NCBI GenBank assembly: GCA_052389895.1
Contig: JBQTHM010000002.1
Coordinates: 1 to 64,000, forward strand
Length of the DNA stretch: 64,000 nt
Reading direction: 5' to 3'
Source: CAVVXX01 sp052389895
GTDB lineage: Bacteria; Pseudomonadota; Alphaproteobacteria; Micropepsales; Micropepsaceae
Position 1 is the first letter of the stretch. The number at the start of each line of letters is the position of its first letter. A program made the translations under genes and the position numbers. The notes under the pieces are model-generated. The model had not been told where the DNA came from. It did not search any database and worked only from the letters and a program-made list of their open reading frames with translations. This document shows, piece by piece, positions 57,738-64,000 of the stretch.

Positions 57738-58562
57738 ATGTTCTTCATGATACATAGCTTTCACTTTCATCTCGTTTCTGATGCGACCGGTGAGACACTC
57801 AATACGGTAGCTAAAGCCGCCAGTGCACAGTTCGAGGGTATTGAGCCGAAAGAACATATCTACGCTCTTGTTCGTAGTGAACGTCATCTTGAGCAGGTGA
57901 TAAAACACATCGTCCAGCACCCAGGTATTGTCTTCTTCACGCTTGTTAACCCCGAGCTACGCCACAGACTGGAACTTGAGTGTTCTCGCCTCAGCGTACC
58001 TTGTGTGTCGATTCTTGACCGCGCGGTGGAGGAGTTGGGCAGATACCTGGGCGCAAAGGAGAGCCACAGACCCGGCGGCCAGCATGAGATGGACAGCCGC
58101 TACCAGCGCCGTGTCGAGGCGCTAGACTTCATTATCCAGCACGACGATGGCCAAGGCTTGCCCGAGCTGGGGCAGGCCGATGTCGTGCTGGTAGGCGCTA
58201 GCCGGACATCCAAAACACCGACCTGCGTCTACCTTGCCATTCGCGGCGTTCGCGCGGCCAATGTACCCATCATTCCCGGCGTCGAGCTGCCGTCAGAGTT
58301 GGTGGCGCTGAGGGCGGCTCTAACCGTGGGATTATGGGCTGCCCCGGAAAGGCTCGTGCAAATACGCAGGCAGCGTCTCAGTGCCATGGGCGAGACCCGG
58401 GGCTCGGCCTATGTGGACGAAGAAGCCGTTCGTCGTGAGGTGGCCGACACGCGACACGTCTTCGAACGTTATGGCTGGCCCGCGATCGACGTTACCCGGC
58501 GTTCCGTGGAAGAAACGGCCGCAGCGATCATGAACCTTCTGGCCGAAAAGCGCGGAACATGA
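57738..58562 (+). CDS. Pyruvate,phosphate/water dikinase regulatory protein
   Basis: A 274-residue bifunctional kinase and phosphorylase of the PDRP1/DUF299 family, which switches PPDK or PEP synthase on and off by threonine phosphorylation. It begins FHFHLVSDATGETLNTVAKA. The P-loop is VGASRTSKTPTCVYLA near residue 153, and the C-terminus has EEAVRREVADTRHVFERYGW. The first 90 or so codons are AT-richer than the rest. A start at the second Met is also possible. It overlaps maf by four bases. Confidence 0.94.
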   Translation: MFFMIHSFHFHLVSDATGETLNTVAKAASAQFEGIEPKEHIYALVRSERHLEQVIKHIVQHPGIVFFTLVNPELRHRLELECSRLSVPCVSILDRAVEELGRYLGAKESHRPGGQHEMDSRYQRRVEALDFIIQHDDGQGLPELGQADVVLVGASRTSKTPTCVYLAIRGVRAANVPIIPGVELPSELVALRAALTVGLWAAPERLVQIRRQRLSAMGETRGSAYVDEEAVRREVADTRHVFERYGWPAIDVTRRSVEETAAAIMNLLAEKRGT

Positions 58563-59140
58563 CGCGGCTTATCCTTGCCTCGGGCAGCGAAACGCGCGCG
58601 CGACTCCTGCGGGATGTCGGCATCGATTGCGAGTCAACGGCGCCTATGGTCGACGAGGACAAACTTAGGAAGAAAGAGCGGAGCAAGTCGCCCAGTGAAA
58701 TCGCCATGGCGCTTGCCCGCGCGAAAGCCTTGAGCATTGGCGCCGGCCCTCCGGTTATCGGTGCCGACCAGCTGCTTGTCTGCGAAGGCCGTCTCTACGA
58801 AAAGGCGCACAGCATGGACGAAGCAAGAGATACGCTAAGAGCGCTGCGCGGTCGCGAACATGCGCTGGTGACGGCCGTAGTGCTGGCGAAAGAAGGACGT
58901 ATTGTGTGGGAGCATGTGGAATCGCCCCGCCTTGTCATGCGCGTCTTTTCGGACAGCTTCCTCGAACATTACCTTGCGCAAGAAGGGACGTCGGTTCTCA
59001 GCTTTGTTGGCTGCTATCGCATTGAGGGCCCAGGGGCACAGTTGTTCGTGCGCGTCGACGGCGATCACTTCGCCATACAAGGGCTGCCGCTGCTTCCGCT
59101 TCTCTCCGCGCTGCGCGAGCGGGGCATGGTGTCGGCGTGA
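58559..59140 (+). CDS. maf: Maf family nucleoside triphosphate pyrophosphatase
   Basis: A 193-residue house-cleaning NTP pyrophosphatase. It starts LILASGSETRARLLRDVGI with the SxxR phosphate-binding motif and has VIGADQLLVCEGRLYEKA with the catalytic Asp, and the GCYRIEGPGAQLF region. It overlaps the PDRP gene and aroE by four bases each, forming one operon running rightward from the origin. Confidence 0.95.
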   Translation: MTRLILASGSETRARLLRDVGIDCESTAPMVDEDKLRKKERSKSPSEIAMALARAKALSIGAGPPVIGADQLLVCEGRLYEKAHSMDEARDTLRALRGREHALVTAVVLAKEGRIVWEHVESPRLVMRVFSDSFLEHYLAQEGTSVLSFVGCYRIEGPGAQLFVRVDGDHFAIQGLPLLPLLSALRERGMVSA

Positions 59141-59979
59141 GCGAAGAACGTCTGCGGCTTGCCGCCGTCATCGGCTGGCCTGCAGGCCATTCTGTTTCCC
59201 CCGTACTGCATGATTATTGGTTTAGGAAGTACGGCATTCTCGGTGTCTATATGCCACTGAGCGTGCGCCCCGAGGATTTCGCTGGCTGCATCGACGCGCT
59301 ATTGCGTATGGAATTCGCCGGCGCGAATGTCACCGTGCCGCACAAGGAAACAGCATTCGCACTTTGCAGCGAACATGATAGCGACGCGCTCGCTACCCAC
59401 GCAGTGAACACGCTTGTCTTCGCTGCCGGAAAAGTCCGCGGCCTAAATACGGACGTGTATGGGTTCGCTGCGAGCCTTGCGGAAACCGTGCGGCAAGAGT
59501 TTGTCAAATCGGCGCCGTCCGTCGTGTTGGGTGCCGGCGGGGCCGCGTGCGCGGTCGTGCTGGCGCTTGAGCAGGCGGGGGCTCCCGAGATCCGTGTTGT
59601 CAACCGCACCCGAGCGAGGGCTGAGAACCTGGCCCGGGCACTTTCGGGCCCGGTGACTATACTGCCGTGGGATGCCCGCGAATCAGCACTTTCCGGCGCC
59701 GGCCTGCTTGTTAATGCCACCAGTCTGGGCATGGAAGGGGCGGAAGCGCTGGAAATTTCCTTGGAAAAACTGCCGCGCGAGGCAGTCGTGGCCGACATCG
59801 TTTACAATCCGCTTCCGACGAATCTTCTGAAAAGCGCAGCCATGCGCGGCCACAGGACCTTGGATGGTCTGGGAATGCTGATGCACCAGGGGGCAAAAAG
59901 TTTTGCCGCCTGGTTCGGCGTGGAACCCGGGGTCACGCCCGCCGTGCGCGTTGCGCTGGAAAAGGCGCTTGGTGGCTAG
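59137..59979 (+). CDS. aroE: Shikimate dehydrogenase
   Basis: A 280-residue NADPH enzyme of aromatic amino acid synthesis. It has the substrate motif [20 protein letters not shown], the catalytic Lys in [12 protein letters not shown], the Asp of VNTLVF-x-GLNTD and the Rossmann motif [12 protein letters not shown]. The GTG start at 59137 overlaps the maf stop (GTGA). Confidence 0.97.
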   Translation: MSEERLRLAAVIGWPAGHSVSPVLHDYWFRKYGILGVYMPLSVRPEDFAGCIDALLRMEFAGANVTVPHKETAFALCSEHDSDALATHAVNTLVFAAGKVRGLNTDVYGFAASLAETVRQEFVKSAPSVVLGAGGAACAVVLALEQAGAPEIRVVNRTRARAENLARALSGPVTILPWDARESALSGAGLLVNATSLGMEGAEALEISLEKLPREAVVADIVYNPLPTNLLKSAAMRGHRTLDGLGMLMHQGAKSFAAWFGVEPGVTPAVRVALEKALGG

Positions 59980-60007
59980 TTCGCGTCTGCCAAATCAGAC
60001 AAAGCGC

Positions 60008-60679
60008 ATGCTGGTGGTCGGCCTTACCGGCTCTATCGGCATGGGCAAGACGGAAACCGCAAAGCTCTTTGCGCAAGAAGGCATCCCCGTTTACGACGCC
60101 GACACGGCGGTGCACGCCCTTTATGAGCGAGGCGGCGCCGCCGTCGGTCCCGTAGCCAAAGCTTTTCCCGGATCCTTGCGCGATGGGCGCATCGACCGCA
60201 CCATCCTTTCGCGCCGCGTCGCCAGCGATGACGCCGCCTTCCGCCGGCTAGAGAACATCGTGCATCCCCTGGTGGCGCAGGCGCGCGAGCGCTTTCTGGC
60301 GGAGGCGCAGCGCAAGGGCGCCGAAATCGTCGTGCTCGATATCCCGCTCCTCTTTGAAACCGGCGGCGAAAAACACATGGACGCTGTCGTCGTGGTGACG
60401 GCGCCCGCCGACGTACAGCGCGAACGCGTGCTGGCCCGCCCGGGCATGACGCTGGAAAAGCTCGAAGCGATTCATGCGCGCCAGGTTCCCGACTCGGAAA
60501 AACGCGCCAAGGCGGATTTTGTCGTGGATACGGGCAAAGGCCATGCGCATGCCGCCGAAGCTGTGAAGGAAATCGTCGCCGAATTGCGTGCGCGCGCGAA
60601 CCGCATGAATATCCGCCCGCAAGCTATGAAGGCGCGTCCCAGGGCGAGGTCGCATGCGAGAAATCGTTCTCGACACTGA
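60008..60679 (+). CDS. coaE: Dephospho-CoA kinase
   Basis: A 223-residue kinase for the last step of CoA synthesis. The P-loop is [17 protein letters not shown] and the core has [19 protein letters not shown] and [16 protein letters not shown]. The ATG at 60008 begins just before the P-loop; a GTG at 59972 overlapping the aroE stop is an alternative. The last 20 residues are Arg-rich and overlap the 5' end of dnaQ by 26 bases. Confidence 0.95.
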   Translation: MLVVGLTGSIGMGKTETAKLFAQEGIPVYDADTAVHALYERGGAAVGPVAKAFPGSLRDGRIDRTILSRRVASDDAAFRRLENIVHPLVAQARERFLAEAQRKGAEIVVLDIPLLFETGGEKHMDAVVVVTAPADVQRERVLARPGMTLEKLEAIHARQVPDSEKRAKADFVVDTGKGHAHAAEAVKEIVAELRARANRMNIRPQAMKARPRARSHARNRSRH

Positions 60680-61340
60680 AACCACTGGACTCGACCCGGC
60701 GGAAGGCCACCGCATCATCGAAATCGGCTGCCTGGAACTCATGGGGCATGTGCCCACGGGTAAGTCTTGGCGCACTTACTTGCATCCCGAGCGCGACGTG
60801 CCGGAAGAAGCCATGCGCATTCACGGGCTTACCAACGAGACGCTGGCGAACGCGCCCCGCTTTGCAGCGGTGGTAGACGAGCTCATGGGCTTCCTGCGCG
60901 ACGACACGCTGGTGATCCACAATGCGGAATTCGATCTGAAATTCCTCAACGCGGAGCTTGCGCGCCTTGCACGGGCGCCAATCCCGCCCACACGTGCCAT
61001 CGACACGATTACGATGGCGCGGCGCCGCTTTCCCGGCCAGCGCTGCTCGCTGGATGAACTGTGCCGCCGCTTCGGCATCGACCTCTCGGCGCGCACCAGG
61101 CACGGCGCCCTGCTGGACGCGGAACTGCTCGCCCAGGTCTATCTGGAACTGTTGGGCGGACGGCAGGTGAAGATGCAGCTTTCGCCGGCCGATGCGGCGG
61201 CTTCGCCGGACACGGCGCGCACCATTCGTCGGCGCGAGCGTCTCTTGCCGGAGCGGCTTACGGCGGCCGAGCGCGAGGCGCATGCGCGCTTTATTGCGGC
61301 GGAACTATCGGGTGACGTGATCTGGCGAAAAGATGCCTAG
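60654..61340 (+). CDS. dnaQ: DNA polymerase III epsilon subunit (proofreading exonuclease)
   Basis: A 228-residue 3'-5' exonuclease of the replisome. The DEDDh set is present: Asp and Glu in [11 protein letters not shown], Asp in [11 protein letters not shown], and His plus Asp in [12 protein letters not shown] flexible C-terminal part (about 175-228) would bind the polymerase alpha subunit. It overlaps coaE upstream and ends convergent with secB, sharing four bases. Confidence 0.97.
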   Translation: MREIVLDTETTGLDPAEGHRIIEIGCLELMGHVPTGKSWRTYLHPERDVPEEAMRIHGLTNETLANAPRFAAVVDELMGFLRDDTLVIHNAEFDLKFLNAELARLARAPIPPTRAIDTITMARRRFPGQRCSLDELCRRFGIDLSARTRHGALLDAELLAQVYLELLGGRQVKMQLSPADAAASPDTARTIRRRERLLPERLTAAEREAHARFIAAELSGDVIWRKDA

Positions 61341-61828
61341 GCCGTGGCGGTGCGTATCTTTGCTTGTTCGGCCATCTTGGCGCGATAAAGCGCCGCGAAG
61401 TCTATGGGCTCGATGAGAAGCGGCGGCAGGCCCCCGTCGCGCACCGCGTCGGCGATAATTCGCCGCGCAAAGGGGAAGATCAGCCTGGGCGCCTCGATCA
61501 GAAGCAACGGCTGCACGTCCTCTTCGCTGACGCCGGTGATGAGAAAGAGCCCGCAATAGGCAAGTTCCAGCAGAAAGATCGGCTTGTCGTCCTGCATCGC
61601 GCTGACGCGGAGCTTCAGAGTGACCTCATAGTGATCCGGCGGGTTTGCCGCGCGGCGCGCCTGCAGGTCAACGCCCATGTCGATTTGCGGACGCTGAATA
61701 TGCGTGCCGATGCCGGGGTTCTCGAACGATAGATCTTTCACATATTGGGCGACGATTTGCAGCGAAGGCTGTGCGCCCTCTTCCGGTTGCGGGCCGCCAT
61801 TGCCGCTCGTGCTCGTGTTTTCTGCCAT
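61337..61828 (-). CDS. secB: Protein-export chaperone SecB
   Basis: A 163-residue tetrameric chaperone that keeps preproteins unfolded and delivers them to SecA. It has SLQIVAQYVKDLSFENPGIG near the N-terminus, FLLELAYCGLFLITGVSEED and the LIFPFARRIIADAVRDGGLPPLLIEPIDFAALYR region near the C-terminus. It is divergent from the Tim44-like gene, a pairing common beside alphaproteobacterial origins. Confidence 0.97.
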   Translation of the reverse strand: MAENTSTSGNGGPQPEEGAQPSLQIVAQYVKDLSFENPGIGTHIQRPQIDMGVDLQARRAANPPDHYEVTLKLRVSAMQDDKPIFLLELAYCGLFLITGVSEEDVQPLLLIEAPRLIFPFARRIIADAVRDGGLPPLLIEPIDFAALYRAKMAEQAKIRTATA

Positions 61829-62008
61829 TTCCGGCCTCGCTCTCGACGCGGGCGCCTAGCACGGATCATGCAAAGGTGACAAGAACAAGGGCACTCGACC
61901 ATGGAAATGCCGCGCGCCCTACACATATTCATTAAATCTTGCGTCTGTGCTGGACCCTGTGATTGTCACGGTCTAGGCTCTTTTGCCTTTGGGGCGGAAA
62001 AGGTTGCG

Positions 62009-62671
62009 ATGGCAAACATCCCTTTCCTCGACATTCTGTTCCTCGCAATGATTGCGGGCTTCGTACTTTTCCGTTTGTACAACGTGCTCGGCCGGCGCAC
62101 GGGGCACGAGCGCAGGACAGACGATCTTTCGCGCGTGCCCGATCGCGCTCCACCGAAGGAAGCCGAATCCATGCGTGCCGCGGCGCGGGTTTCCGGCGCG
62201 GAGCAGCCGGCTTCGGGGCCGGTGGCGCGGGCCCTGCTTGAGATCAAACTGGTGGACCGCAGCTTCGATGCGGCGGTGTTTCTTGCCGGTGCGCGTGGGG
62301 CTTACGAAATTGTGGTGACGGCGTTTGCCCAAGGGGACAGCGCGGCACTCCGCCCGCTGCTCTCGGATGACGTCTTCGCCACCTTCGAACCCGCCATCCG
62401 GGCGCGCGAGGAAAAAAAGCATCGCGTGGAGTTTAAGTTCTCGGGGATTCATGGCGCACGCATTACTGGGGCAGCGCTGACCGGGCGTATTGCCGAAGTC
62501 ACCGTCACCTTCGACAGCGAATTCGTTATGGCGACCTATGACGAGGGGGGCGCGCTAGTCGATGGCAGTCCCGGAATTCCGCATACGGTTACCGACATCT
62601 GGACATTTGCGCGCGATACGCGTTCGAAAGACCCCAACTGGACGCTGATTGCCACAGCCAGCGGCGGCTAG
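62009..62671 (+). CDS. Tim44/TimA family membrane-anchored protein
   Basis: A 220-residue protein: an N-terminal membrane anchor (about 5-25, DILFLAMIAGFVLFRLYNVLGRR), a charged linker (about 30-75) and a Tim44-like domain of NTF2 fold (about 85-215) with YEIVVTAFAQGDSAALRPLL and DIWTFARDTRSKDPNWTLIAT. TimA proteins are related to mitochondrial Tim44 and probably sit at the inner face of the membrane. The ATG at 62009 begins just before the anchor. MltA follows two bases after its stop. Confidence 0.93.
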   Translation: MANIPFLDILFLAMIAGFVLFRLYNVLGRRTGHERRTDDLSRVPDRAPPKEAESMRAAARVSGAEQPASGPVARALLEIKLVDRSFDAAVFLAGARGAYEIVVTAFAQGDSAALRPLLSDDVFATFEPAIRAREEKKHRVEFKFSGIHGARITGAALTGRIAEVTVTFDSEFVMATYDEGGALVDGSPGIPHTVTDIWTFARDTRSKDPNWTLIATASGG

Positions 62672-62673
62672 GG

Positions 62674-63894
62674 TTGCGGCAGGCCCGTTATATCTTTCCG
62701 GTTTTTCTCGTTCTTCTTCTCGGCATCGGTGCCTGCGCCGAATGGTTTGCGCGCGAGCGCGCCGAGCCCTTGCGCCTCACGCGCCTGACCTTTGGTGAAC
62801 TCGACGGCTGGGCACAAACCGATCCGAGGGCTGCGCTCGAGGCCTTTGCGCGCTCCTGCCGGTTGCGGGCAACGCGCGCTGGCGAGCAAAAATTGGCCGG
62901 GGCGGGCTATGCGGGAACGGGCGCCGATTGGCGCGTCGCCTGCGCGGGCATCCCCGAAAACCCACGCGATGCGGGGCTAGCGCGCACTTTTTTTGAGGCG
63001 CGTTTCGTGCCCTATCGCATTGCCGTAGGCCGCAATGCGGAAGGGCTTTTCACCGGCTATTACGAGCCGCTTTTGCGGGGAAGCCGCAGGCTACACGGCC
63101 GCTACCGCACGGCGCTTTACGCCCCGCCCAAGGATCTCGTCATCGCGGACCTCGGGCTCTTCCGTGAGAACTGGGCGGGCCAGCGCATCACGGGCCGCAT
63201 CCAGAACGGAAAGTTTGTCCCCTATCTTACGCGTGCCGAGATCAGCCGTTTCGGCCTCGCGCAAGCGGAGCCCATTGTCTATGTCGACGATCCGGTCGAC
63301 GCGTTCTTCCTGCATATACAGGGCTCGGGGCGCGTTGTGCTGGACGATGGGAAGGTCCTGCGCGCGGCCTATGCCGGCCAGAACGGCCATACCTATACGG
63401 CGATTGGCAAGGTCCTGATCGAGCGCGGCGCGCTTTCGCGCGATCAAGTCTCCATGCAATCGATCCGCGCCTGGCTCAAATCCAATCCCCAAGCGATGCA
63501 GGACGTATTGGACGCCAACGCTTCGTATGTTTTCTTCGAGGAAACCGAAATCGGCGATCCCGCGCTAGGTCCTGCCGGCGCGGAAGGCGTCGCGCTCACG
63601 CCCGAGGCATCTCTTGCGGTCGACCGCAGATACCACCCGCTTGGCGTGCCCGTATGGGTTGAAACGGTTGCGCCCGACCCCGCTGCCGGAAATCGCGAAC
63701 GCCAGTTCAATCGGCTTCTTGTGGCCCAGGACACGGGCGGCGCGATTAAGGGCGCTGTTCGCGGCGATGTGTTCTGGGGCTTTGGTGACCTCGCAGCTGA
63801 AATCGCGGGCCAAATGAAATCGCACGGAAGCCTGACGGTTTTGCTGCCGAAGGAAATCGCCTCGCGGTTGGGCGAAGGCGCGACTTTCAGATAA
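62674..63894 (+). CDS. mltA: Membrane-bound lytic murein transglycosylase A
   Basis: A 406-residue lipoprotein that cleaves peptidoglycan glycan strands to give 1,6-anhydromuramic ends. The start is a TTG at 62674, which gives a signal peptide with lipobox GIGAC (Cys about residue 21). The MltA domain has GLFTGYYEPLLRGSRRLHGR and YVDDPVDAFFLHIQGSGRV; the 3D domain ends with the catalytic Asp in AQDTGGAIKGAVRGDVFWG. It ends convergent with the next gene, overlapping it by eight bases. Confidence 0.95.
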   Translation: MRQARYIFPVFLVLLLGIGACAEWFARERAEPLRLTRLTFGELDGWAQTDPRAALEAFARSCRLRATRAGEQKLAGAGYAGTGADWRVACAGIPENPRDAGLARTFFEARFVPYRIAVGRNAEGLFTGYYEPLLRGSRRLHGRYRTALYAPPKDLVIADLGLFRENWAGQRITGRIQNGKFVPYLTRAEISRFGLAQAEPIVYVDDPVDAFFLHIQGSGRVVLDDGKVLRAAYAGQNGHTYTAIGKVLIERGALSRDQVSMQSIRAWLKSNPQAMQDVLDANASYVFFEETEIGDPALGPAGAEGVALTPEASLAVDRRYHPLGVPVWVETVAPDPAAGNRERQFNRLLVAQDTGGAIKGAVRGDVFWGFGDLAAEIAGQMKSHGSLTVLLPKEIASRLGEGATFR

Positions 63895-64000
63895 GCCCGG
63901 CTCTTGCGGCCAGCGATTTCAGCGAGCGTTCCGGCCTGGCGCCATAGTGAGAAATAACCTCGGCGGCCGCCAACGCACCCAGCTCGCCGCTAAGGCGCAG
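63887..64000 (-). CDS. C-terminal end of a probable PfkB family (adenosine kinase-like) sugar kinase
   Basis: The last 37 codons of a minus-strand gene, ending GELGALAAAEVISHYGARPE then RSLKSLAARAGLI and a TGA. The GALAAAEVISHYGARPE pattern matches my memory of the C-terminus of alphaproteobacterial adenosine kinase-type PfkB proteins. The fragment is too short to confirm; most of the gene is beyond base 64000. Confidence 0.55.
   Translation of the reverse strand: MRLSGELGALAAAEVISHYGARPERSLKSLAARAGLI

Noticed and set aside
57515..57748. 77-codon minus-strand frame inside the origin gap
   Set aside because: Its composition follows the G/T skew of the gap, with no ribosome site or recognisable domain.
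1..64000. CRISPR arrays, insertion sequences, prophage or defence genes
   Set aside because: I saw no regularly spaced repeats, transposase or integrase motifs, or known defence domains on either strand.

Overview
The window is 64 kb of GC-rich chromosomal DNA (roughly 60-65% G+C by eye) from an alphaproteobacterium. Support for that assignment: gene order hemE - origin - PPDK regulator - maf - aroE - coaE - dnaQ - secB - Tim44-like - mltA; the parB-parA-rsmG-mnmG-mnmE cluster with a parS site; a RegB/RegA redox pair; an MmcB repair nuclease; a Zur box of the alphaproteobacterial type; and GGAAC-N17-GTT promoters typical of the general stress sigma factor EcfG. I cannot place it in a family. 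No mobile element, rRNA, phage or CRISPR array is visible; almost every base belongs to a vertically inherited housekeeping neighbourhood.

Layout. 1-2.9 kb: polA 5' part coupled to a zinc-finger gene, a cobalamin adenosyltransferase, a small membrane protein and a cupin. 3-12.3 kb: the transcription/translation operon rimP-nusA-ylxR-infB-rbfA-truB-rpsO-pnp on the minus strand, ended by a terminator after pnp. 12.4-17.2 kb: trmB, a TSUP exporter gene on the opposite strand, then metK, hslU and hslV. metK carries an in-frame amber codon. 17.3-24.3 kb: mmcB, a GT61 glycosyltransferase, regA, regB, two lipoprotein genes with EcfG-type promoters, an ABC transporter and an SCO copper chaperone. 24.2-29.5 kb: folD, DUF167 and YggT genes, tRNA-Ala, a PQQ-type sugar dehydrogenase, and the zinc uptake operon znuC-znuB-zur with a Zur operator touching the first start codon.

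29.5-35.1 kb: a CHASE2 protein with a degenerate adenylate cyclase domain, an M20 peptidase, tRNA-Arg, an intradiol dioxygenase and mscL. 35.2-43.1 kb: rpmI-rplT-pheS-pheT, two secreted proteins of unknown function, a methyltransferase and lepA. 43.4-49.0 kb: chromosome segregation and tRNA modification genes parB-parA-rsmG-mnmG-mnmE, with a perfect parS inside rsmG. 49.1-57.5 kb: a DUF255 protein, a dienelactone hydrolase, a quinone oxidoreductase, an NTF2-like protein, rho, hemJ, hemH and hemE. 57.5-57.74 kb: a divergent, AT-richer, G/T-skewed gap that is the likely replication origin. 57.7-64 kb: the rightward oriC-proximal genes through mltA and the 3' end of a probable PfkB kinase.

The most notable signals are the amber codon in metK, the candidate oriC with clustered GANTC sites and an AT-richer island reaching into both flanking genes, the pseudo-cyclase, the Zur box that implies a leaderless znuC mRNA, paired EcfG promoters, and a RegB kinase whose phospho-His is followed by Lys. 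I see no new multi-gene defence or metabolic system.
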